Positions 53,512-63,282 are shown, counted from the stretch's first letter. The stretch is DNA of 64,000 nucleotides from CALAGB01 sp963713965 (GCA_963713965.1 OY970217.1:1550001-1614000); one strand, 5' to 3'. The notes: generated by a model not told the origin, from the sequence alone. Translations and numbers: made by a program.

Positions 53512-54783
53512 ATGACCTTCCAGCTGGTGACACTCACGGCCCAACCTGACTTTCTGGACTTCCCGTGGGACCAACCGCTGGCGGAGTGGCAGTCCGACCA
53601 GATCGTCGACGTCGCTCGCGGCATCCACCGCCACGTGGTGCGGTTCATCTCCTGCGATGACAATCTCTATGCGTTGAAGGAAATCCCGGAGCGTATCGCG
53701 GAGCGCGAGTATCGGCTGTTGCGGGTGCTGGCTGAACGGGAGATACCGGTCGTCGAAGCCATCGGCGTCGCGAGACGCGGGAACGCCGACGATCACTCGG
53801 CTTCGGCCGCCGCCGATGAACGACCGGCCATCCTCATCACCCGCTACCTGGATTTCTCACTTCCCTATCGAATCATCTTCGCCACCATGAGCCTGCCCGA
53901 GCTTCTGGAGACACTCCTGGATGCCCTGGCCGAGCTGCTGGTGCGCGTACATCTCATCGGCTGTTTCTGGGGCGACTGCTCGCTCTCGAATACCCTCTTC
54001 CGCAGAGATGCTGGAGCGCTCACAGCCTATCTGGTCGACGCCGAAACATCCGAAGTCCACCCGAGCCTCTCGGATGGGATGCGCTCGTTCGATCTCGATC
54101 TGGCGGTAGAGAACATCTTCGGAGATCTGGTCGATCTACAAGCGGCAGGACGCCTGGATGAATCCGTAGACCCGCTTCAAATCACGCAGGAGATCCGCAA
54201 GCGGTACGACGCGCTCTGGTCCGAGCTGACGCGCGTAGATGTCTTCGGGGCCGACGAGCGCTATCTCGTCGAGCGCAGGCTGCGCCACATCAACGAGCTA
54301 GGATTCGACGTCAAAGAGGTCGAACTGGTACGTACGGGCGACAAGTTCCGGCTCAAGCTGCAGACGCAAGTGGTGGAGATTGGGCATCACCGGCGCAAGC
54401 TCCAGCGTTTGACCGGTCTGGAAGTCCAGGAGAACCAGGCACGTCGTCTGCTCAACGACATCGCGGGATATCGCGCCTATCTCGAGAGGCTGGCCGATGC
54501 GCCGATTGCGGAGTCCGTCGCGGCGCACCGCTGGCTGGTCGAGGTCTTCGAGTTTGCGCTCAATCGTATTCCGCCCGAGCTGAACAACAAGCTCGAGCCG
54601 GCCGAAATGTTCCACCAGATCCTGGATCACCGTTGGTTCCTGTCGGAGACGGCCAGCCGCGACGTCGGGCTGGCCGACGCCGCGGACTCCTACGTACGCA
54701 ACGTGCTGCGGTATGTGCCGGACGAGCGACAGGTTCTGGCAACTGCCGATCCGGACGAGCCCGATCCGGAGGTTTACTCGTAA
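53512..54783 (+). CDS. DUF4032 protein with kinase-like domain
   Basis: A 423-residue protein. The N-terminal 200 residues form a lipopolysaccharide-kinase-like fold: LYALKEIPE (ATP-site Lys), RIAEREYRLL (Glu), HLIGCFWGDCSLSNTLF (catalytic Asp and Asn) and YLVDAETSE (metal Asp). The C-terminal half is DUF4032 (VEIGHHRRKLQRLTGLEVQE, FEFALNRIP). It may phosphorylate a sugar or lipid inside the cell; substrate is unknown. It lies 68 bases after the MFS gene in the same direction and overlaps the convergent permease gene by ten bases. Confidence 0.85.
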   Translation: MTFQLVTLTAQPDFLDFPWDQPLAEWQSDQIVDVARGIHRHVVRFISCDDNLYALKEIPERIAEREYRLLRVLAEREIPVVEAIGVARRGNADDHSASAAADERPAILITRYLDFSLPYRIIFATMSLPELLETLLDALAELLVRVHLIGCFWGDCSLSNTLFRRDAGALTAYLVDAETSEVHPSLSDGMRSFDLDLAVENIFGDLVDLQAAGRLDESVDPLQITQEIRKRYDALWSELTRVDVFGADERYLVERRLRHINELGFDVKEVELVRTGDKFRLKLQTQVVEIGHHRRKLQRLTGLEVQENQARRLLNDIAGYRAYLERLADAPIAESVAAHRWLVEVFEFALNRIPPELNNKLEPAEMFHQILDHRWFLSETASRDVGLADAADSYVRNVLRYVPDERQVLATADPDEPDPEVYS

Positions 54784-57764
54784 CGCAGCGCCTCAGCGAT
54801 AGGCACACGCGCGGCCTGACGCGCGGGGATATAGGCGAGCAGCAGCGACGCCGCCAGTGACAGTAAGATGAAGAGCGCCACGTCCAGCCAGGGGATCTCG
54901 AAGTTCACCGAACCTGACGTGCCGACGAAGTAGTCGCTGGTGACAAGCTTCTGCGCGAGGAGCAGACCAAGCACGGCTCCGGATACGACTCCCAGCACCG
55001 TGATCATCGACGACTCGATCAGAATGCTTGCCGCCACCATCGAGCGTTGGAACCCGATTGCGCGGAGCATGCCGATCTGCTGGCGCCGCTCGACCACCGA
55101 ACGGAAGGCGATGACACCCAGCGCCGCGATGCCGACAACGAGTCCGAGCATCATGAACCCTTCGATGAGCGTCAAGATGCCTTCATTTATGCGGGACGCT
55201 TCCTTCAGGATCTCTGGATAGCTCTCTGCCTGCACACCGTACGTCACCAGCGACGACTCGATAGACTTCGCCATCGCGACCGAGTCGACACCCGGATTCA
55301 GTCGAACCGTGAAGAAGTCGACGCTTGGCTGCGAGTAGATGGCGTTGAAACTCAGCTGCGACATCCAGACGCCCGCGAACGTAGCGACCTGCGAGTCAAT
55401 CACGCCGATGACGGTGAGTGTGTGAACTTTACCGCTGGTTGGATCGGCAATCTCGATTGAGACCGGCTGCATGCTGGTGTCACCGGGCTGTATTCCACTC
55501 AGCGCGAAGCTCGGAGCGCCGATGGTGAATCCGCCTGGAGTCGGAACGGCACCAGTGTCGACCACTGCCAGATTCGGGTTGTCGCGCACGGCCGCCCAGA
55601 CGTCAGCATCGCTGGCGTAGCCTTCCGCGCGGGTCTGCAGGGGCATGCGGGAGTTGTTGATGAAGTCCGATCCTGCTCCATTGATCGAGTAGTTCTTCCA
55701 CTCGGTCTCCCCCGCCAGACGGATCTGCGACTGATTGGAAGCGATCGCCTCGAACTGGCCGGTCGCCGCGATACTGCTCGTGTCGACACCCGCCTTCGAC
55801 AGCGTTGCCGAAAAGTCAGTGATCGGGTTCGTCGGCGATTGAAAGGCGACGACGTCCCAGCCACCCGAGGCGTATTCCGAACCCAGAATCATGCTATACG
55901 CGTTGGAGTTGATGGTCGCCATCATCACCAGGGCAAAAACCACCAGGCTGAACATGGCGATGGTCATGCCTGTGCGCCCTTTGCGCTCTTGCGGATAGGC
56001 GATCGCCGTCTTCACCGCCGGAACCCAACGACTCGATGCGCGGCCCAGGAGACCGACCAACCAGGTGACGATCTCGGCATTCCAGATGATCGCCACCGTC
56101 GCCGCGGCCACCATCATCATGCCGGACAGAAAGAACATCTCCATACCGCCGCCGCCGAGGTCAGGAATTATCCTAGCGGAGAGGGACGACGGCATCAGCC
56201 AGTAGGCCAGCACCAGCAGTGAGGCGATCGTATAGAGCGGACGAGCTGGAACGCCGAACCCGCGCAAGAGCACCGCCAACCCGAGCGGCACCATGGAGAT
56301 ACCGAGCGAAAAAGAGAAGAGGTGGTTGCCGGTGTCACCAACGTACATCAGCAGGACGCCGGAGATCGTCCCCAGTAGTCCCAGGACCAGCCAGCGGCGC
56401 CCCTCTCGAGATCGCGTCGGCTCCGGAACGTCACGAATCGCCTCGACGATGTTTAGACGGCTGACGCGCCAGGAGGAGACCATGATCGTCAGGAAGGTCA
56501 CCACGACGCCCAACGTGTAGGAGATGATCAAGCTGCGCCAGGAGGCGGTCGGATGAATGGCGAAGTACGGGCCAATGAGGTGTGCCATGAAGCCGACCAT
56601 GACGAAGGCGACCGCAACTCCCAATGCGGCGCCAACTAACGCCGACACAAGGTCATAGGCGATGCCTTCTGCCAGAAACATCTCGGTCAGCTGCCGTCGC
56701 TTCATGCCGACGGCGCGCGCCATACCGAGCTCGGATTTCCGTTCGGCCGCCAGCATGACGAAGATTAGGAAGATCAGCAGGATGCCGACGGAGATCGAGA
56801 AGAGGCCAAAGACAATGAAAAGGGTCATGAAGACGTTGCCCAGATCCTCGGCCATCTTGAGATCGGTCTGCTTGGTCGCCATCGCCTGATACGGCGTGCC
56901 CTCCAGCGCTTTGTCCAGCACCGGCATGACCGCATCGGTGAGCTTCACGCCACTCTCAACCCCACCCCGGTTGGTCACATCAATGGCGCTGATTTCCGCT
57001 TGATACCCAAGAAGGTTTTGCGCGCGGTCGAGCGGCATGACGAAGCCGCCCGATGATCCAGGTGCCACGTAACCGGAGAGGTAGGTGTCCTGCGCAATCG
57101 CGCCAACCGTCAACGCCACGGGCTGATTGCTGGTGAAGACGGTCAGCACGTCCCCGACTTTGGCATCCAGCTTGTCGGCCGCCGTCTTACTGATGACCAC
57201 CGTATCGGCGGGGAGGCTGGCCAGATCGATTGGCTTGCCATCGATTGTCTTGATCCCACCAAACGGCGCCAGACGCGACGCATCGACACCGGTCAGCATC
57301 AGGGACGGCTCCGATAGGTTGGTGCGTGTATCGATGGCTGGAACCGCCTCGGAGAGGATCGGCAAGAGTCCATCGATATCGGCGTTCCCGCTCAATTTGG
57401 TCTCGAGCTGGCCGACTAATGACTGCGGCAATTTCGCGCCGGTCTGCGGGCTGGTGTCGTTCGCAGCGGTTCGCAGGACCACCCGCTCATCCTGCTGTCC
57501 GGCAATGTCCAGCACCTGACCACGGATGCTGGAGCTCAGCGTGTCACCGGTCGTGAAAGCGGCCGCGATGATCAGCGTGCTCAGCATCAGACCAATCACG
57601 ATCAGAATCGTCTGTGCGGGCCGGCGCGGAACGTTGCGCACGCCCAGCTTGAATACCACTGGGTTTCTGAGCAGTACGAAGAGGACGACGATAGCGACGA
57701 TTCCGAATAGACCGAGCAAAGTAATCATGATCGACGTCGTCGAAAGCCCGAAGATGGTATTCAT
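54774..57764 (-). CDS. ABC transporter permease with two FtsX domains
   Basis: A 996-residue membrane protein of the MacB/LolE-like FtsX type. It begins with helix 1, then a first large outside domain (about 95-290, TSPQTGAKLPQSLVGQLETK), an FtsX domain of three helices (near 305-430, with AERKSELGMARAVGMKRRQL), further helices, a second outside domain (about 640-850) and a last FtsX domain (VERRQQIGMLRAIGFQRSMV). Such permeases move lipoproteins, lipids or peptides, or act as mechanotransmitters. It lies 36 bases after its ATPase. Confidence 0.9.
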   Translation of the reverse strand: MNTIFGLSTTSIMITLLGLFGIVAIVVLFVLLRNPVVFKLGVRNVPRRPAQTILIVIGLMLSTLIIAAAFTTGDTLSSSIRGQVLDIAGQQDERVVLRTAANDTSPQTGAKLPQSLVGQLETKLSGNADIDGLLPILSEAVPAIDTRTNLSEPSLMLTGVDASRLAPFGGIKTIDGKPIDLASLPADTVVISKTAADKLDAKVGDVLTVFTSNQPVALTVGAIAQDTYLSGYVAPGSSGGFVMPLDRAQNLLGYQAEISAIDVTNRGGVESGVKLTDAVMPVLDKALEGTPYQAMATKQTDLKMAEDLGNVFMTLFIVFGLFSISVGILLIFLIFVMLAAERKSELGMARAVGMKRRQLTEMFLAEGIAYDLVSALVGAALGVAVAFVMVGFMAHLIGPYFAIHPTASWRSLIISYTLGVVVTFLTIMVSSWRVSRLNIVEAIRDVPEPTRSREGRRWLVLGLLGTISGVLLMYVGDTGNHLFSFSLGISMVPLGLAVLLRGFGVPARPLYTIASLLVLAYWLMPSSLSARIIPDLGGGGMEMFFLSGMMMVAAATVAIIWNAEIVTWLVGLLGRASSRWVPAVKTAIAYPQERKGRTGMTIAMFSLVVFALVMMATINSNAYSMILGSEYASGGWDVVAFQSPTNPITDFSATLSKAGVDTSSIAATGQFEAIASNQSQIRLAGETEWKNYSINGAGSDFINNSRMPLQTRAEGYASDADVWAAVRDNPNLAVVDTGAVPTPGGFTIGAPSFALSGIQPGDTSMQPVSIEIADPTSGKVHTLTVIGVIDSQVATFAGVWMSQLSFNAIYSQPSVDFFTVRLNPGVDSVAMAKSIESSLVTYGVQAESYPEILKEASRINEGILTLIEGFMMLGLVVGIAALGVIAFRSVVERRQQIGMLRAIGFQRSMVAASILIESSMITVLGVVSGAVLGLLLAQKLVTSDYFVGTSGSVNFEIPWLDVALFILLSLAASLLLAYIPARQAARVPIAEALRYE

Positions 57765-57800
57765 CGACCTATCCTGTTCGCCCGGCCTCGCCGAGCAATG

Positions 57801-58547
57801 CTAGGGAGTGATGCTGCGCCCGTCTCGCATCTCGATGATCCGATCGCATTTCGCGCCGATCCGTGGATCATGCGTCACCAGCACGAAAGTCTGGTGGTTG
57901 CGCAGATTGAGATCGCGCATCAGGTTCATGACGTCGTCGGCCGTGTGGGTGTCGAGATCGCCGGTCGGTTCGTCGCCCCAGACGATGGCCGGGTTGTTGG
58001 CGAGCGCCCTCGCGATGGTGACGCGTTGCCGCTGCCCTCCAGAGAGCTCAGCTGGGCGGTGCTGTTCCCAGCCGGTCAGATCGACCAGATGCAGCATCTC
58101 CCGTGCGCGCGTTCGTGCGTCTCGCATGTTGACTCCGGCGACCAGCAATGGGAGTTCGACATTCTCAACAGCCGTCAGGACGGGGAGCAGGTTATAGAAC
58201 TGGAAGATGAATCCCATGTGTTTGGCGCGAAAGTCGGTCCGGTCGAAATCGGAGAGATGCGAAAGGTCGTGCCCGTCGATCAGGATAGTGCCCGCGTCGA
58301 TGGTATCGAGGCCGGAGAGGCAATTGAGCAGGGTCGTTTTCCCCGAACCGGACGGCCCCATGATGGCGACCATCTCACCACGGGAGACGATGAAGTCGAC
58401 CCCGCGCAGCGCGGGGACTTTAATCTTCCCGGTGTCATAGGTCTTCGTCACCCCAATGGCCTGGATGATGGGTGGGTTTCGCTCGGTCTCGAGCGGCGAC
58501 GTGACGGTTCCGGGGTGTTCGAGCACCGCGCTCGTCATCGATTCCAT
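57801..58547 (-). CDS. ABC transporter ATP-binding protein (LolD/MacB type)
   Basis: A 248-residue ATPase partner of the FtsX-type permease. Walker A GPSGSGKTTLLN, Q-loop FIFQFYNLLPVLTAVENVEL, signature LSGGQRQRVTIARAL, Walker B AIVWGDEPTGDLD and switch His LVTHDPRIG are all present. GAGG lies nine bases before this ATG; a long upstream extension has no likeness to the family. Divergent from glgX. Confidence 0.93.
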   Translation of the reverse strand: MESMTSAVLEHPGTVTSPLETERNPPIIQAIGVTKTYDTGKIKVPALRGVDFIVSRGEMVAIMGPSGSGKTTLLNCLSGLDTIDAGTILIDGHDLSHLSDFDRTDFRAKHMGFIFQFYNLLPVLTAVENVELPLLVAGVNMRDARTRAREMLHLVDLTGWEQHRPAELSGGQRQRVTIARALANNPAIVWGDEPTGDLDTHTADDVMNLMRDLNLRNHQTFVLVTHDPRIGAKCDRIIEMRDGRSITP

Positions 58548-58775
58548 ATTATCGACCTCGATTCTGGGCAACGCGCGCCGCGCTCTCACCATGACGAACG
58601 CGGTTGGGTCTGTCTTTGAAGTCAGATTACGCCGCCATCCGTGGCAGGCACGCGTAATCTCACGGTCGACCGCTACAGTTTCGTTGCATTTCACCCTCAG
58701 ATGGTATCGACGCTGCAACGTGGTAGAGCTCACAATGGTGGCGCGATGGGTAGAGCGCTTAGCCAGGGATGAGCC

Positions 58776-60890
58776 ATGGCCGGGACAATCACGAAAGAAT
58801 CCTCAATGGAGCGGTCCTTCCCACTCGGTGCGGCGTGGGACGGTCATGGCGTCAGCTTCGCGATCTATTCGGAAGGCGCCACGCAGATCGAGGTCTGCAT
58901 CTTCGACGACACAAGCGCTGGCAACGAGCAACGCGTGCCGCTGGAGTCGATCGGACGGCATCTGTGGGTCGGATACGTTGAGTTGCTGGGACCCGGTCAG
59001 CGCTATGGCTTCCGTGTACATGGCCCATACGACGCTGCCGCTGGACATCGCTTCAACCCAAACAAGCTCCTGGTCGACCCCTATGCCAGAGCCGTCGCCG
59101 GTAAGGTCGATTGGCGAGCGCCGCTCTACGGTTACGTGCACGGCGAGCTCGATCTCTCGTTTGACGCGCAGGACGACGCCTGGGGTGTACCCAAGAGCGT
59201 GGTGATCGACCCCAGCTTTGACTGGGAAGGGGACACGCCGCTCCGCATTCCGTTGCAGCGCAGCATCATCTATGAGACGCACGTCAAAGGCTTCAGCCAA
59301 CAGAATCCGCGCATCCCACCCGAGCTACGTGGCACCTATGCGGGACTCGCCCATCCTGATTCGCTGGCGTATCTGACTAGCCTGGGCATCACCGCCGTCG
59401 AACTGCTGCCGGTACATGACGCGCTCGACAACCATGCATTGGTCACCCGCGGTCTGCGCAACTACTGGGGCTACAGCACGCTGAACTACTTTTCTCCCGA
59501 TGCACGCTTCTCCAGCCGCGGGGATACCGGTGGGCAGGTGACCGAGTTCAAGGAGATGGTCAAGGCGCTCCACGTAGCCGGGATCGAGGTCATTCTGGAC
59601 GTTGTCTACAACCACTCTTGTGAGGAGAACGAGTTCGGCCCGACGCTCAGCCTACGCGGCATCGACAACCGAACGTATTACCGCCTGGCGCCGGGGCATG
59701 AGCGTTATTACGTCGACTACACTGGCACGGGCAACAGTCTCAACGTGCGCCATCCGCAGGTTCTCAAGCTGATCATGGACAGCTTGCGCTACTGGGTGTT
59801 GGAGATGCACGTCGATGGTTTTCGCTTCGATCTGGCAGCGACGCTGGCCCGCGAACTGCACGACGTCGATCAGCTTTCCGCCTTCTTCGACATCATCCAT
59901 CAAGATCCAGTCCTCTCTGAGGTCAAGCTGATCGCTGAGCCGTGGGACCTTGGCGAAGGTGGTTATCAGGTCGGCAACTTCCCGGTTCTGTGGAGTGAAT
60001 GGAATGGTCGCTATCGCGACGTTGTGCGTCGCTTCTGGCGCGGTGACGAGAGTTACGTCGACGACCTGGCATATCGACTGACCGGCAGCAGTGACCTCTA
60101 CGGTGGAAATGGGCGCGGACCACTGGCTAGCATCAACTTCGTCACGGCTCATGACGGCTTCACGCTGGAAGATCTCTACAGCTACAACGTCAAGCACAAC
60201 GAGGCCAACGGCGAGCAGAATACCGACGGTACGGACGACAACATCTCCTGGAACTGCGGTGTCGAGGGGCCGACCGATGACACCGCCGTCATCGCCCTGC
60301 GCGAGCGAGAGAAGCGCAACGCACTCGCGACCCTCCTCTTCTCGCAAGGTGTTCCGATGATCTGTGGTGGCGATGAAATCAGTCGCACCCAGGATGGCAA
60401 CAACAACGCCTACAACCAGGACAATGAGGTCAGTTGGTACGACTGGGATCTCGATGAGCGCCGGAGTGCCTTCCTCGAGTTCAGTCGACGCGTCATCGAG
60501 ATCCGACAACGGCATCCGATCCTGGGACGCCGTCGGTTCTTTCGCGGGACAGAATCGGAGCAGTCCGGGTTGAAGGACATCACCTGGCTGCGCTCAGATG
60601 GCAAAGAAATGACGGGTGACGACTGGTTCACCTCCTGGGTCCGTAGTCTGGGGATACTGATCGCTGACGAGACCGGGCAGAACGAGCATCTCCTGCTGCT
60701 CCTCAATGCCTTCGACCGCCCCGTCCTTCAAACAGTTCCCGAACTGAAGTCAGGCGGCGCCTGGGAAATTCTCGTCTGCACCGAAGACGATGGCCAGTCT
60801 GGTCCGGCGCCGTCACCGGTGGTCGAGCTGTGTGGACGCTCGTTGATGTTGCTGCGCTGGTCGCCAAGTGGGGAAGAATCGTCACCGTAA
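58776..60890 (+). CDS. glgX: Glycogen debranching enzyme GlgX
   Basis: A 704-residue GH13_11 enzyme that cuts alpha-1,6 branches in glycogen or limit dextrin. An N-terminal CBM48 (FPLGAAWDGHGVSFAIYSEG) precedes the catalytic barrel with VILDVVYNHS, VDGFRFDLA (nucleophile D352), LIAEPWD (acid E388) and FVTAHDGFT. The GEQNTDGTDDNISWNCG region is typical of GlgX/TreX. AGGGA precedes the ATG; an in-frame ATG at 58806 has less support. No other glycogen gene lies nearby. Confidence 0.95.
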   Translation: MAGTITKESSMERSFPLGAAWDGHGVSFAIYSEGATQIEVCIFDDTSAGNEQRVPLESIGRHLWVGYVELLGPGQRYGFRVHGPYDAAAGHRFNPNKLLVDPYARAVAGKVDWRAPLYGYVHGELDLSFDAQDDAWGVPKSVVIDPSFDWEGDTPLRIPLQRSIIYETHVKGFSQQNPRIPPELRGTYAGLAHPDSLAYLTSLGITAVELLPVHDALDNHALVTRGLRNYWGYSTLNYFSPDARFSSRGDTGGQVTEFKEMVKALHVAGIEVILDVVYNHSCEENEFGPTLSLRGIDNRTYYRLAPGHERYYVDYTGTGNSLNVRHPQVLKLIMDSLRYWVLEMHVDGFRFDLAATLARELHDVDQLSAFFDIIHQDPVLSEVKLIAEPWDLGEGGYQVGNFPVLWSEWNGRYRDVVRRFWRGDESYVDDLAYRLTGSSDLYGGNGRGPLASINFVTAHDGFTLEDLYSYNVKHNEANGEQNTDGTDDNISWNCGVEGPTDDTAVIALREREKRNALATLLFSQGVPMICGGDEISRTQDGNNNAYNQDNEVSWYDWDLDERRSAFLEFSRRVIEIRQRHPILGRRRFFRGTESEQSGLKDITWLRSDGKEMTGDDWFTSWVRSLGILIADETGQNEHLLLLLNAFDRPVLQTVPELKSGGAWEILVCTEDDGQSGPAPSPVVELCGRSLMLLRWSPSGEESSP

Positions 60891-60921
60891 TGTGCACCGG
60901 TCGCGCGGAAGGAGTCCGATC

Positions 60922-61218
60922 ATGCATGCACGTGTCCTGAGCGCGAAAATCAAGAGAGGTTGTCTGGAACAGCTCGAACATGAGGTGCGCGACGTCATCC
61001 TTCCGTCAGTTTCTCGGCAGCCGGGCTATTGTGGAGGATGGGGCCTCGTCGACGCATCGACCGGCAATGGGATGCTGGTGACTTTCTGGGAGACGGCGCG
61101 GGACCTGGAGGAGAACGAGTGCAACGGGATGCTGGCAGCACATCTCATGCGGGTCAACCGCTTCCTCGACGGCCCAACGGTTCGGGAGACCTTCGAGGTA
61201 ATGCTGGAACAGCCATAG
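60922..61218 (+). CDS. ABM-fold (dimeric alpha/beta barrel) protein
   Basis: A 98-residue protein that looks like the antibiotic-biosynthesis-monooxygenase/dimeric alpha-beta-barrel fold: strand MHARVLSAKI, helix LEHEVRDVILPSVSRQPG, strand GMLVTFWET. Function is unknown; small monooxygenases or heme-binding proteins have this fold. AAGGAG lies seven bases before the ATG. It is 31 bases after glgX. Confidence 0.65.
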   Translation: MHARVLSAKIKRGCLEQLEHEVRDVILPSVSRQPGYCGGWGLVDASTGNGMLVTFWETARDLEENECNGMLAAHLMRVNRFLDGPTVRETFEVMLEQP

Positions 61219-61243
61219 CCATTGCGCTGCCCAACACTCGACA

Positions 61244-61272
61244 TTGACATGCCGTCCTGCCGTCACTAATCT
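61244..61272 (+). promoter_or_regulatory. Possible promoter of the MBL hydrolase gene
   Basis: TTGACA (61244-61249), 17 bases, TAATCT (61267-61272). The -35 box is perfect, the -10 box weak. Confidence 0.4.
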
Positions 61273-61308
61273 CACAAGGTTGGGATTCGAGGATCACTGG
61301 ACGGCAGG
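61256..61308 (+). promoter_or_regulatory. Inverted repeat overlapping a ribosome site
   Basis: CCTGCCGTC (61256-61264) pairs perfectly with GACGGCAGG (61300-61308). The right arm covers the first three bases of the AGGAGG (61306-61311) in front of the MBL hydrolase gene, so in a read-through transcript it could hide the ribosome site. Confidence 0.4.
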
Positions 61309-61317
61309 AGGTGGCTG

Positions 61318-62184
61318 ATGACCGCGATGTCCGTGTCGGAATACGTCTCGCAACGCCGGGTAGGCGATGCGGTGGTGACGGTCATCTCCGAAGGGACACT
61401 GGTGTATGCTCCCGAGTTCCCAGTGCCGGAAGCGGAGTGGCGCGCGGCGATGCCTGAAGCCGACGAGAGGGGGGCGGTCAAACTCGGCCTCAATCTCGCC
61501 CATGTGAAGATCGGCGACGCTTCGATTCTGATCGACCCCGGCTGCGACGTCCCCGGTTCGGCCTGGCAGGACGAATTCGCACATCGCTTTGGCACCGTAA
61601 CGCGCACACCAGGGCTGCTCCCAGCGCTCGAGAGCCTGAAGATCGAACCAGAGGACATCACCCACGTGCTGATCACGCACGGGCACGGCGATCATGTGGC
61701 CGGACTGGCAGTCGAGCGGGACGGCCAGATGGTTCCGCGCTTTCCCAACGCGCGCCACTTTATCGGCAGGGCAGATTGGGACGAGAATCCACAGCGATCC
61801 AATCCGGCATCAGAGATCAATCGCTACCTCGGTGCGGTTGAAAGCGCCGGGCTACTCGAACTGGTAGACGGCGAGCAAGAGATCATCCCCGGAGTGACCA
61901 TGCTGCCAGCGCCCGGCGAGACCAAGGGCCACAGCGTCATTCGGGTCGATTCGAACGGCGAGCGCTTCTTTTATCTGGGCGACCTCTTTCATCATGAAGC
62001 CGAGATCGTCAACCTGGATTGGTCCTCGCCCGGCCGCGACATTGATGCCATGGTTGTCTCACGACGTCGCGTAATCGACGAAGCGCTTCCGACCGCCGCG
62101 ATCTGCGTCTACTCTCACGAGCCGTTCCCGGCTTGGGGGCGCATCGAACAGCACGGCAATCAGGCCCGCTGGGTGCGCCTGTAG
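61318..62184 (+). CDS. MBL-fold metallo-hydrolase
   Basis: A 288-residue beta-lactamase-fold hydrolase with a two-metal site: THGHGDHVAG (H121, H123, D125, H126), GETKGHS (H205), YLGDLFHH (D222) and YSHEPF (last His near 268). The family includes lactonases and thiolesterases such as AHL lactonases; no clear subgroup is seen. AGGAGG lies before the ATG. It is 11 bases upstream of the hydroxyproline-dehydratase-like gene, and the two are probably cotranscribed. Confidence 0.88.
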   Translation: MTAMSVSEYVSQRRVGDAVVTVISEGTLVYAPEFPVPEAEWRAAMPEADERGAVKLGLNLAHVKIGDASILIDPGCDVPGSAWQDEFAHRFGTVTRTPGLLPALESLKIEPEDITHVLITHGHGDHVAGLAVERDGQMVPRFPNARHFIGRADWDENPQRSNPASEINRYLGAVESAGLLELVDGEQEIIPGVTMLPAPGETKGHSVIRVDSNGERFFYLGDLFHHEAEIVNLDWSSPGRDIDAMVVSRRRVIDEALPTAAICVYSHEPFPAWGRIEQHGNQARWVRL

Positions 62185-62195
62185 CGGAGTTTCAC

Positions 62196-63242
62196 ATGCA
62201 GCTTGAATGGGGATGGCCGGCCGCCTCTGATGACGTGATGACCATCACCACTATTGAGGCACACGCGGCCGGCGAGCCGTTGCGCATCGTGAACGCTGGA
62301 TTGCCGGAACTACCGGGAGATACGATTCTGGCGCGGCGACGCTATATGCGCGAAAACCTGGACCACGTGCGCCGCGCCCTGATGTGGGAACCGCGCGGCC
62401 ACTACGACATGTATGGCTGCATCCTCACGCCACCGGTCAGTGACGAGGCGGATCTCGGCGTCCTCTTTCTGCACAACGAGGGCTACAGCACCATGTGCGG
62501 CCACGGCGTCATCGCGCTGGTGACGGCGCTGTTCGAGACCGGCACGCTCCCCGCCAGTGGACGTGAGACGCCCGTCAACCTCGATACTCCCGCTGGGCTG
62601 GTGCGCGCGACGGCACACCTGGATGAGCGCGGCCATGTGGAACGCGTCTCGTTTTTGAACGTCCCATCCTTCCTCTTCGCGCGGGACGTGGAGATCGACG
62701 TGCCTGGTTTCGGACGCGTGCTGACCGATGTCGCCTTCGGCGGCGCCTTCTACGCCGTGCTTCCGGCTGAGCGGCTAGGGCTTGAGGTCAGGCCGGAGCA
62801 AAGCGCCGCGCTGATCGACGCCGGTGAAGTGGTCAAGCGCGCGGTGAACCAGGCTCTGACACTGCGGCATCCGGATGATCCCGATCTCGACTTCCTGTAC
62901 GGAACGATTCTGACGGGCCCGCCGGGGGACTCTGTTCACCATAGCCGCAACATCTGCGTCTTCGCCAACGCCGAAGTCGATCGATCGCCGACCGGAACCG
63001 GCGTCTCAGCGCGACTGGCGATCCATCACGCAAGGGGCGAAATTGGGGAAGGAGAATCCATCGCCATCGAGAGTATCCTGGGAGCGCAGAGCGTCTTCAG
63101 CGGTCGTGTCATTGATACCACGAGAGTTGAAGATATTCCGGCCGTCATTCCCGAGGTGAGCGGCACTGGATTCATCACTGGGCGTGCCGAGTACCGCATC
63201 GATCCGCGAGATTCGCTGGGTCAAGGGTTCCTGTTGCGTTGA
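62196..63242 (+). CDS. Proline racemase family, probable trans-3-hydroxy-L-proline dehydratase
   Basis: A 348-residue enzyme of the proline racemase fold. The first catalytic Cys is kept (STMCGHG, C101), but the second is Thr (DRSPTGTGV, T266). Racemases and 4-hydroxyproline epimerases carry Cys at both places; a Cys/Thr pair is the mark of trans-3-hydroxy-L-proline dehydratase, which makes delta1-pyrroline-2-carboxylate. GGAG lies six bases before this ATG, just after the MBL gene; a frame starting inside that gene is not real. Confidence 0.88.
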   Translation: MQLEWGWPAASDDVMTITTIEAHAAGEPLRIVNAGLPELPGDTILARRRYMRENLDHVRRALMWEPRGHYDMYGCILTPPVSDEADLGVLFLHNEGYSTMCGHGVIALVTALFETGTLPASGRETPVNLDTPAGLVRATAHLDERGHVERVSFLNVPSFLFARDVEIDVPGFGRVLTDVAFGGAFYAVLPAERLGLEVRPEQSAALIDAGEVVKRAVNQALTLRHPDDPDLDFLYGTILTGPPGDSVHHSRNICVFANAEVDRSPTGTGVSARLAIHHARGEIGEGESIAIESILGAQSVFSGRVIDTTRVEDIPAVIPEVSGTGFITGRAEYRIDPRDSLGQGFLLR

Positions 63243-63250
63243 CATCCACA

Positions 63251-63282
63251 CGAAATGGAGTGCGTTTCCGCACTCCATTTCG
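63251..63282. terminator. Bidirectional hairpin terminator
   Basis: CGAAATGGAGTGCG / CGCACTCCATTTCG, a perfect 14-bp stem with a TTTC loop, lies between the dehydratase gene and the convergent FAD oxidase gene, right after the former's stop. It is the longest perfect hairpin found in the window. Confidence 0.85.
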
